A stretch of 64,000 nucleotides of DNA from Limnobaculum xujianqingii (lineage in GTDB: Bacteria; Pseudomonadota; Gammaproteobacteria; Enterobacterales; Enterobacteriaceae), in assembly GCF_013394855.1 (NCBI RefSeq), contig NZ_JABMLK010000001.1, forward strand, positions 744,001 to 808,000. Reading direction: 5' to 3'. Below the pieces are notes generated by a model that saw only the letters and a program-made list of their open reading frames with translations, was not told where the DNA came from and did not search any database. The number at the start of each line of letters is the position of its first letter. Position 1 is the stretch's first letter. Both the position numbers and the translations under genes were made by a program. Positions 17,854-27,602 of the stretch are shown one piece after another.

Positions 17854-17891
17854 TGATACATATTCTCACAATGATATTTATTCTCATTATA
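17854..17891 (-). promoter_or_regulatory. Iron operon promoter -10 overlapped by two Fur-box-like sites
   Basis: On the minus strand a perfect TATAAT (17891-17886) is followed by TGAGAATAAATATCA (17886-17872, 12/15 to the TGATAATGATTATCA Fur core) and then TGAGAATATGTATCA (17868-17854, 11/15). The sites are 18 bp apart, the arrangement expected for two Fur dimers, and would block the promoter when iron is plentiful. The -35 is weak. Confidence 0.7.
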
Positions 17892-18471
17892 CGTAGTTAA
17901 TTAATATAATAAACCTGATCTCTATCAAACTATGGGAAAAGCAGAGACAGATATCTCTGATTTAGAATCATTGTTCAAAATACCTGATTCATCAGTACCT
18001 GAGCAAAAAATAGTCGCTAATACATAGGTTCTCCCCCGTTCTGTAGACAGAGGAAAGATTTGGCTCCATTTTAGTGATTGGCTAAATTGGTCTAAACTGC
18101 ACCTGTCAATTATACTAGGCTTATAGTTTTTTGAACTGGCAGTCTCAAAAACAGCCAAAAAATGACCATAATGTTAAATAATCATCAATATTTATCGAAA
18201 TAAGCGCATCAATTTAGTATTTACACGCGTGATGAGGTCATAAATCAGGTCAAATAACCGTATATTTCTTTTTTTTAACTAAATTTTTAGGTTTGAGGTT
18301 AAAAAATCATCAAATTGATATTTCTGTAATAACAGAAAAGTTGCTGATGTGACAAAAACTCAATTTATTCATTATTGAAATCATATTGTTATTGATTTTT
18401 TGTCGTTATGCTCACAACTCTTGTACCGACTTTTGTTCAAGCCTTACCTATTAGGCGAAAAACTGTTAAAA
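17892..18471. other. Divergent intergenic region between the iron operon and fnr
   Basis: About 580 bp, AT-rich, without a credible gene. A 77-codon minus-strand frame at 17925-18158 has no RBS and no family features. Contains the upstream parts of both divergent promoters. Confidence 0.5.
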
Positions 18472-18485
18472 TTGACACATATCAA
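18472..18485 (+). promoter_or_regulatory. FNR binding site upstream of fnr (autoregulation)
   Basis: TTGACACATATCAA matches the FNR consensus TTGATNNNNATCAA at nine of ten defined positions, 20 nt before the fnr ATG. E. coli fnr is repressed by its own product through a site near its transcription start. Confidence 0.7.
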
Positions 18486-18505
18486 ATAAAGTAGAGTTAA
18501 ATTAT

Positions 18506-19255
18506 ATGATTCCGGAAAAGCGAACAATTCGGCGCATACAATCAGGCGGATGTGCAATTCACTGTCAGGATTGCTGTATCAGCCCGTTATGCATTCCTTT
18601 TACGCTGAATGAGCATGAACTGAATCAGCTCGACAATATTATTGAGCGTAAAAAGCCGATTCAGAAAGGTCAGGCGCTGTTTAAAGCGGGTGACGATCTG
18701 AAATCTCTGTATGCGATTCGTTCCGGTACCATAAAAAGTTATACCATTACTGAACAAGGTGATGAGCAGATCACCGGTTTCCATTTGGCGGGTGACTTAG
18801 TGGGTTTTGATGCCATCGGTAATCATATGCACCCAAGTTTTGCTCAGGCGCTCGAAACGTCGATGGTATGCGAAATTCCTTATGAAGTGTTGGATGACCT
18901 GTCGGGCAAAATGCCAAGCCTGCGCCAGCAAATCATGCGGTTAATGAGCGGTGAAATTAAAGGCGATCAGGATATGATCCTGCTGCTGTCGAAGAAAAAC
19001 GCGGAAGAACGTCTGGCTGCATTTATCTATAATCTCTCCCGTCGTTTTGCACAGCGCGGTTTTTCTCCAAGAGAGTTTCGCCTGACCATGACTCGCGGTG
19101 ATATTGGTAACTATCTGGGCCTGACGGTTGAAACTATCAGTCGTTTACTGGGTAGATTCCAAAAAAGCGAAATCCTGAGCGTCAAAGGTAAATATATTAC
19201 TATTCAGGATATCGATACCCTGGCCGAGCTGGCTGGTCAAAATCAAAGCGAATAA
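18506..19255 (+). CDS. fnr: FNR, oxygen-sensing global regulator
   Basis: 249 residues, near-identical to E. coli FNR (250 aa). The N-terminal cluster ligands are present in '[19 protein letters not shown]': Cys20, Cys23 and Cys29, plus Cys122 in 'SMVCEIP'. Residue 24, Ser in E. coli, is Cys here. A cyclic-nucleotide-type beta-roll (about 30-150), dimer helix and helix-turn-helix ('[20 protein letters not shown]') follow. As a [4Fe-4S] dimer it activates or represses anaerobic genes; nifJ and ldhA of this window function in the same fermentative metabolism. Confidence 0.97.
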   Translation: MIPEKRTIRRIQSGGCAIHCQDCCISPLCIPFTLNEHELNQLDNIIERKKPIQKGQALFKAGDDLKSLYAIRSGTIKSYTITEQGDEQITGFHLAGDLVGFDAIGNHMHPSFAQALETSMVCEIPYEVLDDLSGKMPSLRQQIMRLMSGEIKGDQDMILLLSKKNAEERLAAFIYNLSRRFAQRGFSPREFRLTMTRGDIGNYLGLTVETISRLLGRFQKSEILSVKGKYITIQDIDTLAELAGQNQSE

Positions 19256-19262
19256 TCACCGT

Positions 19263-19293
19263 CGGATCAAGATTTTACCTAAATCTTGATCCG
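19263..19293 (+). terminator. Stem-loop after fnr
   Basis: CGGATCAAGATTT, loop TACCT, AAATCTTGATCCG: a perfect 13 bp stem 7 nt past the fnr stop. There is no clear T-tract, so it may act in 3'-end protection as much as termination. Confidence 0.65.
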
Positions 19294-19372
19294 AGTCCCG
19301 TTCCTCTCCTGTTCTGTTCCCGTTATATGGTTTATCTTTAACTATACTTTAGGTATTTAACGGGAGGCGCTC

Positions 19373-20317
19373 ATGGCACACTATCAAAATCTTCTTGTCG
19401 CAATCGATCCGGATGAAGAGGATCAAGCGGCCCTACGGCGCGCCGTCTATCTTGTTCGCCGTAACGGCGGGAAAATTAAGGCATTTCTGCCTATTTTTGA
19501 TTTCTCTTACGAAGTAACCAGTCTGCTCTCTCAGGATGAGCGTATGGCGATGCGCCAAAGCGCTATCGATCAGCGCGTGGCCTGGATACGTCAGTTAAGC
19601 CATTACTATCTGGAATCTGGCGTTAACATCGAAATTAAGGTGGTCTGGCATAAACGCTACCATGAAGCGGTGATTGAAGAAATTATTGAGCATGACCATG
19701 ACCTGCTACTTAAAGCGGCTCACCAACACGATATACTGGAATCAGTAATTTTCACCCCGCTGGACTGGCATCTGTTGCGTAAAGCACCGTGTGCCGTTTG
19801 GATGGTAAAAGATCAACCTTGGCCAGAACATGGTAGAGCGCTGGTTTCGGTTAACCTCTCCAGTGAAGAAGATTTCCACGATGAGTTAAACCGTAAACTG
19901 GTGAGAGAATCTTTGGAACTGGCAGCCTTTGCTGACAGTACTGAAGTTCATCTGGTCAGTGCGTACCCTTCCACATCAATCAATATTGCGATTGAGTTAC
20001 CAGAGTTTGATCCTACGGTTTACAACAATGCCATTCGTGGTCAGTTCCTGGTGGCAATGAAAGCATTGCGTCAGGAGTTTGGTATTCCGGAAGAGTTAAC
20101 CCACGTAGAGAAAGGCATGCCGGAAGATGTTATTCCTGCCGTGGCAGAACAGATTCATGCGGGTATTGTAGTGTTAGGTACCGTTGGCAGAACCGGTCTC
20201 TCAGCTGCCTTTATCGGTAATACCGCAGAACGTGTGATCGGACATCTGAAATGTGACCTTCTGGCGGTAAAACCAGACGATACATCAGAACACGACGATC
20301 ATGATGATGAAGATTAG
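19373..20317 (+). CDS. uspE: Universal stress protein E
   Basis: 314 residues, two tandem Usp domains (about 1-150 and 155-305) as in E. coli UspE (316 aa), opening '[20 protein letters not shown]'. The second domain contains '[21 protein letters not shown]', the Usp phosphate-binding-type loop. The tail is very acidic (His/Asp rich), a possible metal-binding end. Cytoplasmic; linked in E. coli to stress resistance, motility and aggregation. Lies downstream of fnr as in E. coli, but with its own RBS and the fnr stem-loop in between. Confidence 0.95.
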   Translation: MAHYQNLLVAIDPDEEDQAALRRAVYLVRRNGGKIKAFLPIFDFSYEVTSLLSQDERMAMRQSAIDQRVAWIRQLSHYYLESGVNIEIKVVWHKRYHEAVIEEIIEHDHDLLLKAAHQHDILESVIFTPLDWHLLRKAPCAVWMVKDQPWPEHGRALVSVNLSSEEDFHDELNRKLVRESLELAAFADSTEVHLVSAYPSTSINIAIELPEFDPTVYNNAIRGQFLVAMKALRQEFGIPEELTHVEKGMPEDVIPAVAEQIHAGIVVLGTVGRTGLSAAFIGNTAERVIGHLKCDLLAVKPDDTSEHDDHDDED

Positions 20318-20336
20318 TCGAGCTTGAATTATTAAA

Positions 20337-20356
20337 AAGAGCCGCGATTGCGGCCC
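20337..20356 (+). terminator. Stem-loop after uspE
   Basis: GCCGC, loop GATT, GCGGC with partial flanking pairing, 20 nt past the uspE stop. It resembles the stronger hairpin at 20600 that follows pntB. Confidence 0.5.
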
Positions 20357-20398
20357 TGAGACTGAGCCAGACGATTTTATTTTATGTTTTAATATAGC

Positions 20399-20555
20399 CA
20401 ATCGGAGGGAGAGATTGCCGTTGGGGCCGTAGCAGCTTTAGCTGCCGGAGCGCCCCTAGGGAATCTAGGCCCGGAGCACTCCGGCAGCTAAGTACAGATG
20501 GTCTTCTGGCCGAGCACAAAGGCGATATGAATAATATCGGTTTTACGGCCGGAAG
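20399..20555 (-). repeat. Structured intergenic repeat, inverted copy
   Basis: Read on the minus strand it matches the 49718 copy over most of its length: TTCCGGCCGTAAAA at the left, CTCGGCC.GAAGAC, ATCTGTACTT, GGGCCTAG, CCCCAACGGC and TCTCCCTCCGATT at the right. The left helix encloses a CGATAT/ATATCG hairpin. The right helix pairs AGATT with AATCT and GGGGC with GCCCC. The variable part contains CAGC/GCTG and CCGGAG/CTCCGG hairpins. Lies between convergent uspE and pntB. Confidence 0.8.
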
Positions 20556-20599
20556 ATGCACAGTTACTAATTTATTAAGTTTGTCAGCAGTCATCAAAC

Positions 20600-20623
20600 A
20601 AAGGGCCGCAATTGCGGCCCTTT
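20600..20623. terminator. pntB terminator hairpin
   Basis: AAAGGGCCGC, loop AATT, GCGGCCCTTT: a perfect 10 bp stem 22 nt past the pntB stop, T-rich on both sides. Confidence 0.8.
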
Positions 20624-20645
20624 GATTTGCTTATTTCAATGAAAC

Positions 20646-22052
20646 TTATAGAGCACGCAGGATCTTATCTACGCTTTCTTTAGCATCACCAAACAGCATC
20701 TGGGTATTTTCTTTGAAGAACAGTGGGTTTTGAACGCCAGCATAACCGGTATTCATAGAACGTTTGAATACGATAACGTTCTGCGCTTTCCACACTTCAA
20801 GTACTGGCATACCTGCGATAGGACTGCGAGGGTCTTCCATCGCCGCCGGGTTAACCGTGTCGTTGGCACCAATGACTAATACGGTATCGGTATCCGGGAA
20901 ATCTTCGTTGATTTCATCCATCTCCAGTACGATGTCATAAGGTACTTTCGCTTCCGCCAGTAATACGTTCATATGGCCAGGTAAACGACCGGCAACCGGG
21001 TGAATACCAAAACGAACTTTAATACCGCGTTCACGCAACTTAGCTGTAATATCCGCAACCGGATATTGTGCCTGTGCAACAGCCATACCGTATCCCGGGG
21101 TGATGATAACAGAGCTGGAATTCTTCAGCAGTTCTGCCACTTCTTCCGCCGTAGTTTCACGGTGTTCGCCAACTTCTTCATCTTCACCAGTAGAGGAACC
21201 ATCGGTACCAAATCCACCGGCAATAACGCTGATGAATGAGCGGTTCATCGCTTTACACATAATGTAAGACAGAATCGCACCGGAAGAACCAACCAGCGCA
21301 CCAGTTACGATCAGCAGATCGTTGCTTAACATGAAGCCCGCTGCTGCCGCTGCCCAACCAGAGTAGGAGTTCAGCATCGAAACCACTACCGGCATATCCG
21401 CACCGCCGATAGAAGCCACCAGATGCCAACCAAATGCAAATGCAATCAGCGTCATTACCAGTAATGCAAACACCTGGAATCCGGTGCTATCGCTGTTAAC
21501 GAACATAATCATCAACACAAATGAAACCAATACCGCAGCCAGATTCAGCTTATGGCGGTGAGGTAACATCATTGGTTTAGATGAAATAATGCCGCGTAAC
21601 TTACCAAATGCCACAACTGAACCGGTAAAGGTGACTGCACCGATGAAGATTCCGAGGAATACTTCAACGTTGTGAATGTTTAGCACCACTTGCAGTTCGT
21701 GTGCCGGTACGCCTTCCATATGTGGGCCAACAATATAGCTGTTAAAACCAACTAATACCGCTGCCAGGCCGACGAAGCTGTGCAAAATAGCAACCAGCTC
21801 CGGCATTTCGGTCATCTCAACTTTTCTGGCGAGATAAATACCGATAGCGCCACCGATGATCATCGCCATAATAATCCAGCCCACATTACTTGAGTAAGGC
21901 CCGAAAATCGTGGCGATTAAGGCAATTGCCATTCCCAGTACGCCAAAGGTATTACCCATTCTTGACGTTTCATGCTTGGATAAACCAGCAAGACTGAAAA
22001 TAAATAGAACCGCGGCAACAATATATGCGGCAGTAACTAATCCTCCAGACAT
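20646..22052 (-). CDS. pntB: NAD(P) transhydrogenase subunit beta
   Basis: 468 residues (E. coli PntB 462). Nine predicted membrane helices fill residues 1-260 and form the proton channel domain II; the C-terminal 190 residues are the NADP(H)-binding domain III with '[15 protein letters not shown]' and '[14 protein letters not shown]'. With PntA it couples proton entry to hydride transfer from NADH to NADP+. The acidic linker (about 285-310) is slightly longer than in E. coli. Starts 12 nt after pntA. Confidence 0.97.
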   Translation of the reverse strand: MSGGLVTAAYIVAAVLFIFSLAGLSKHETSRMGNTFGVLGMAIALIATIFGPYSSNVGWIIMAMIIGGAIGIYLARKVEMTEMPELVAILHSFVGLAAVLVGFNSYIVGPHMEGVPAHELQVVLNIHNVEVFLGIFIGAVTFTGSVVAFGKLRGIISSKPMMLPHRHKLNLAAVLVSFVLMIMFVNSDSTGFQVFALLVMTLIAFAFGWHLVASIGGADMPVVVSMLNSYSGWAAAAAGFMLSNDLLIVTGALVGSSGAILSYIMCKAMNRSFISVIAGGFGTDGSSTGEDEEVGEHRETTAEEVAELLKNSSSVIITPGYGMAVAQAQYPVADITAKLRERGIKVRFGIHPVAGRLPGHMNVLLAEAKVPYDIVLEMDEINEDFPDTDTVLVIGANDTVNPAAMEDPRSPIAGMPVLEVWKAQNVIVFKRSMNTGYAGVQNPLFFKENTQMLFGDAKESVDKILRAL

Positions 22053-22064
22053 ATTTGTTACTCC

Positions 22065-23636
<1,572 letters not shown>

Positions 23637-23972
23637 TTAAACCTTACTTATTTATTACATTATTGAGCCGAGAACACTGGATTTGCGTAATAACCACAAA
23701 ACGATAATTACCCCGGTTAATTCAGCTGCCTATAACCTACTGAAAATATACTCGACGATCCACCGTTCTCTCTCTTTATGCGCAAGTTTTTTATCTGATT
23801 GTTATCAAAGTAGTGTAAATCAGCCTGATTTCTGGCTAACCTAGTTATAACTTGGAATGATAAAAAATGCTAAAGCATCCCTGTAATTCCATGACATAAT
23901 CGCTTACCCTGTCGGTACTGATTTATGCATACGTTAACAAATGTTAATAATTAAGGCGTAAAGGATCCTTTT

Positions 23973-24926
23973 ATGAAGCTGAAGACAACGCTAATTACTA
24001 CAGCCCTGCTTTCCAGCCTGGCTTTTTCTGTGTTTGCTGCCGAAGAACTCACCCCTGAAAAGGCTGATTCATTAGCACCTTTTGACAGAATCACTTTTTC
24101 TGGTCGTTACGATAGTATCTACGACGCCAACAAAGCAGCATCAAAACAAGCGGATAAGCGTGGTGCATCAGCATTCTTTGTTCGTGATATTAGTGAAGTT
24201 AATAACGGCAGTAACTCACGTGTTACCGTTGACCTGTACCATACCGATGCTAAACCAGCGGTTGAGGAAGTAAAATATCGGGAATATAACGGCGTACGTG
24301 AATTACCTCGCGACGAAGCCAGCAAATTAGAACCTTTTGATACCGTTTCTATTCGCGGCAACTTCCCTCTTCAGGACGATATCAACAGCACTATTGGTAA
24401 GCTTGCCAGTGAAAAAGGGGCTTACTCTTTTTTCATCGTCAGACAAATTGATGCTAACCGTGGTGCTAACCAATACATAACCGCGTTTATCTATAAGAAA
24501 GATGCTCCTGAACGTAAAGTTCAAACTCAGGATGACCCAATTCCGGCTGATTCAGAAGCAGGTAAAGCTGCGCTGGCCGCGGGTGGTGCAGCGGCGGCTG
24601 AAGTTGAGATTCCAAACGTGGCGTCTTCCACCTCTTTCAGTACTGATGTTGGCCGTTTCTTTGAAACCCAGACCAGCTCAGAAGGTTCTCGTTATACCGT
24701 GACGCTTAAAGATGGCACTAAAGTTCAGATGCTAAACAACGCCACGGCGATGAAAATGACACCGTTTGATAGCGTTACCTTTACGGATAACTTCAGCAAC
24801 TCGGTTGAAATGTACGAACAAGTTGCTAAACGCGCTGCGGCAAAAGGTGGTAAATATTTCCACGTAACCCGCGAGTGGCAAAAAGGCAGTGGCAACACCA
24901 CCGTAACAGCTGATATCTTCAAATAA
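23973..24926 (+). CDS. ydgH: YdgH, periplasmic protein with three DUF1471 domains
   Basis: 317 residues (E. coli 314). Signal peptide ending 'SVFAAEE', then three YhcN/DUF1471-type units at about 25-95, 110-180 and 250-317, each starting with a 'L.PFD.I.F.G' strand and ending in a repetitive beta-strand ('TVTADIFK'). An Ala-rich linker (around 193-210) separates units two and three. Divergent from pntAB, as in E. coli. Role in E. coli is not firmly settled; related small proteins affect stress and biofilm. Confidence 0.92.
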   Translation: MKLKTTLITTALLSSLAFSVFAAEELTPEKADSLAPFDRITFSGRYDSIYDANKAASKQADKRGASAFFVRDISEVNNGSNSRVTVDLYHTDAKPAVEEVKYREYNGVRELPRDEASKLEPFDTVSIRGNFPLQDDINSTIGKLASEKGAYSFFIVRQIDANRGANQYITAFIYKKDAPERKVQTQDDPIPADSEAGKAALAAGGAAAAEVEIPNVASSTSFSTDVGRFFETQTSSEGSRYTVTLKDGTKVQMLNNATAMKMTPFDSVTFTDNFSNSVEMYEQVAKRAAAKGGKYFHVTREWQKGSGNTTVTADIFK

Positions 24927-24946
24927 ATCATACTGTTAAAAATTTT

Positions 24947-24973
24947 AAGGGCGATAATCTATCGCCCTTTTTT
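24947..24973 (+). terminator. ydgH terminator
   Basis: AAGGGCGAT, loop AATCT, ATCGCCCTT followed by TTTT. Confidence 0.85.
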
Positions 24974-25140
24974 ATCTCTGTTATTTCCCCCTAAATACAC
25001 CATCTTTTTTCAGTGCATTAATCCATTGCAACGTTGGTCATCGCTACGTAGAATCAGCAAAATTTTTTAGCCAATCTGTGGCGGCACATGTGTTGTAGCT
25101 CGACAGGCTAATTTGAACGTTCTTTATCAGGTATCTGACG

Positions 25141-26535
25141 TTGGAAAAAAAACTCGGCCTTACCACGCTGACCGCGCTGGTGTTAAGTTCTATGCTCGGC
25201 GCTGGTATATTCAGCCTTCCGCAAAATATGGCTGAAGTAGCTAGCCCGGCGGCGCTACTAATAGGTTGGGCCATCACCGGTACCGGTATTCTGTTTCTGG
25301 CTTTTGCCCTGTTACTGCTAACCCGTATTCGCCCCGACCTGGACGGAGGTATATTTACCTACGCCAAAGAAGGCTTTGGTGAACTGATTGGTTTCTGCTC
25401 GGCCTGGGGTTACTGGATTTGCGCCGTGGTAGCCAACCTCTCCTATTTGGTGATTGTATTTGCTGCACTGAGCTTCTTTACTGACTCTCCTGACCATGTT
25501 GTTTTTGGTGAGGGTAATACCTGGCAGGCTATGCTGGGCGCTTCCGTGCTGTTATGGATAGTTCATGGCTTAATATTACGTGGCGTACAAACTGCAGCCT
25601 TAATTAATCTGATAGCTACACTGGCTAAGTTGATCCCTATTGCCTTATTCATCATTCTGGCAACACTGGCTTTCAATATTGATGTTTTCAAACTCGATTT
25701 CACCGGCGTCAATCTTGGTCAGCCGGTTTGGGAGCAGGTAAAAAGCACCATGTTGATCACCCTGTGGGTGTTTATCGGGATTGAAGGTGCGGTGGTGGTT
25801 TCCGGTCGGGCGAAGCATAAAGCCGATGTAGGACGTGCGACCGTTTTGGCAGTTTTAATGGCATTGTGTGTTTATCTGCTGATCACGTTGTTATCGCTGG
25901 GTGTCGTACCCCGCGTTGAGCTGGCAGGAATGCGTAACCCATCCATGTCTGGCGTAATGGTTATGCTTATGGGGCCAATTGGCGAAATTGTTATTGCCGC
26001 AGGCTTAATTATTTCGGTGTGTGCAGCCTATCTGAGCTGGACGATTATGGCGGCTGAAGTTCCATTTTTAGCTGCCCAACATGGTGCCTTTCCCCATGCC
26101 TTTATTCACCAGAACCATAAAGGTGCCCCTTCGGCATCACTGTGGTTCACCAACGGCATTATCCAGCTCAGTCTGCTGTTAATCTGGCTGACGGGAAGTA
26201 ACTACAACACTCTGTTGATCATCGCTTCAGAGATGATTCTGATCCCCTATTTTCTGGTTGGCGCATTTCTACTGAAAGAGGCGATTCGCCGCAAAAGCAT
26301 GAAACTGGGGCTAACCGCTGCCGGAGCCAGCATCTATGGTCTGTGGTTAATCTACGCTTCCGGTCTGGAAAATCTGTTTATGTCAGTGGTGCTGTATGCA
26401 CCGGGTATTTTAGTGTTTATCTATGCTCGCTATGCAGCAATAAATAAGAAGAAACCGCTGAACATAACTGAGCGCGCTATTATTGTTTTGTTGTTTGTTT
26501 TGCTGGCACCAGCGTTGTGGATGACGTTGTCATAG
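25141..26535 (+). CDS. ydgI: ArcD-like basic amino acid antiporter YdgI
   Basis: 464 residues, 12 predicted membrane helices, APC superfamily. The N-terminal 'SMLGAGIFSLPQNMAEVA' is the substrate-binding unwound helix of the arginine/ornithine antiporter branch. The first codon is TTG at 25141 (reads MEKKLGLTTLTALVLSS), with a modest AGG 9-10 nt upstream. Gene order ydgH-ydgI matches E. coli, but the ydgH terminator separates them. Exchange of arginine or lysine for ornithine or a polyamine is likely from the family only. Confidence 0.88.
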   Translation: MEKKLGLTTLTALVLSSMLGAGIFSLPQNMAEVASPAALLIGWAITGTGILFLAFALLLLTRIRPDLDGGIFTYAKEGFGELIGFCSAWGYWICAVVANLSYLVIVFAALSFFTDSPDHVVFGEGNTWQAMLGASVLLWIVHGLILRGVQTAALINLIATLAKLIPIALFIILATLAFNIDVFKLDFTGVNLGQPVWEQVKSTMLITLWVFIGIEGAVVVSGRAKHKADVGRATVLAVLMALCVYLLITLLSLGVVPRVELAGMRNPSMSGVMVMLMGPIGEIVIAAGLIISVCAAYLSWTIMAAEVPFLAAQHGAFPHAFIHQNHKGAPSASLWFTNGIIQLSLLLIWLTGSNYNTLLIIASEMILIPYFLVGAFLLKEAIRRKSMKLGLTAAGASIYGLWLIYASGLENLFMSVVLYAPGILVFIYARYAAINKKKPLNITERAIIVLLFVLLAPALWMTLS

Positions 26536-26612
26536 AGATTGAGTGAGTTGAGTATTGAGTCAATTTCGGCTACTCAGTACAGATTACAAATAAACTAGAT
26601 TAATCAGCAACA

Positions 26613-26848
26613 GAGAATATTCCGGCCGTAAAAGCTATGTGCACTCATGACTTTAGTGCCCGGCCGGAAGACAATCTGTACTCATATTCAGTGTGCGTCG
26701 GGCCTAGTCCGCCTATGGGCAGTTATGAAACACCTTACGGTGTTTCACCCTACGGGCCAGCGCAAGCGCTGTTCAAACAGGCTTTCGCCTGTTTGTCGTT
26801 GGCTTACGCCAAGTCGACCCAAACGGCGGCCTCTCCCGACGATTAACC
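26613..26848 (+). repeat. Structured intergenic repeat, longest copy with extra hairpins
   Basis: Begins GAGAATATTCCGGCCGTAAAAGC, has TTCCGGCCG paired with CGGCCGGAA around a GCACT/AGTGC hairpin, then ACAATCTGTACT, GTGCGTCGGGCCTAG, and ends AACGGCGGCCTCTCCCGACGATTAACC; CGTCGGG and CCCGACG can close the whole right domain. Between TGGG (26716-26719) and CCCA (26818-26821) sit four perfect hairpins at 26727-26746, 26758-26771, 26774-26795 and 26799-26812. Lies between convergent ydgI and the Qnr-like gene. Confidence 0.85.
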
Positions 26849-26899
26849 TGATTAACATCATTCGACTGCAAAAATATTTTCCAGAGTACGTATTAATAA

Positions 26900-27544
26900 C
26901 TAAAGAACGATTATCCCCAACGGCTCCAACAACTGACTCTGCTGTTCCTGAGTAATCTTCACTCCCGCAAGATTAACTCGCCGCACATCAATCTGACTCA
27001 AATCGCAGTTGGTCAGGTCGCAGCCGGTGAAATCTGCCGATTCCCAGTCAATATGATGGAATTCACCGCCGGACAAATCGGAGCCACAAAATCGGGCGGC
27101 TAACAGGTTAGCCTCTGACCAGCGGTTTTCTCGTAGTTCGCACTGTTCTAAAACCACGTCTTCAAAATTGCAGTAGCTGAAGTTATTGCGTAGAAAAGTA
27201 ACGGAACAGAAGTAGCTGGTACTACCGATCATATTGACAAAACTGGCACCTTTAAAATTGGCACCTAATACTTTGCAATCAGCTATTTCTAGCTCCATAG
27301 CATCAATATGACGAAAATCAGCCAGGCTTAGGTCGCAATGGTGGAAATGGCTCTCTTTCAGAATAGCGCGGTAGAAAGAGCAGCCGCTGTCTTGCTGTTC
27401 ATCATAGAATTTGCAGTGCAGAAATTGCATTTCACTCAGGTTCACACGGTCAAAACTACATTGGTAGAACTGGCAATGCTCAACGATTTCATCAGGAAAA
27501 TCACTGCGAATAAACGCTTTATCTCGAAATACCTGATGCTTCAT
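26900..27544 (-). CDS. Qnr-family pentapeptide repeat protein
   Basis: 214 residues from the ATG at 27544 (AAGGAT 8 nt before), the length of Qnr proteins. Pentapeptide units A(D/N)LXX/F run throughout ('CDLSLADFRHIDAMELEIA'). Specific Qnr features are present: loop A region 'KFYDEQQDSGCSFYRA', loop B region 'GASFVNMIGSTSYFCS', 'LEQCELRENRW', 'GSDLSGGEFHHIDW' and the end 'QLLEPLGIIVL'. Qnr proteins bind DNA gyrase and protect it from quinolones. Chromosomal location and backbone flanks suggest a native gene of the kind from which plasmid qnr genes derive. No LexA box seen upstream. Confidence 0.88.
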   Translation of the reverse strand: MKHQVFRDKAFIRSDFPDEIVEHCQFYQCSFDRVNLSEMQFLHCKFYDEQQDSGCSFYRAILKESHFHHCDLSLADFRHIDAMELEIADCKVLGANFKGASFVNMIGSTSYFCSVTFLRNNFSYCNFEDVVLEQCELRENRWSEANLLAARFCGSDLSGGEFHHIDWESADFTGCDLTNCDLSQIDVRRVNLAGVKITQEQQSQLLEPLGIIVL

Positions 27545-27564
27545 CGTTAATATCCTTAATCTAA

Positions 27565-27596
27565 ATTCCACCTTATCAATTAAGCTAAGGTGGAAT
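27565..27596 (-). terminator. Stem-loop between hrpA and the Qnr-like gene
   Basis: ATTCCACCTTA and TAAGGTGGAAT form a perfect 11 bp stem with a 10 nt loop, followed on the minus strand by TTTAGATTAAGG, the latter serving as RBS of the Qnr-like gene. It could terminate hrpA transcripts or act in the leader of the Qnr-like mRNA. Confidence 0.6.
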
Positions 27597-27602
27597 ATTT
27601 AG

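Noticed and set aside
17925..18158. 77-codon minus-strand frame between the iron operon and fnr
   Set aside because: No RBS, no domain-like composition, lies in the promoter-bearing region of two divergent genes.
26637..26955. Overlapping 69- and 102-codon frames in the 26.6 kb repeat
   Set aside because: They cross perfect hairpins of the repeat and have no protein features; the structured repeat explains the GC-rich open frames.
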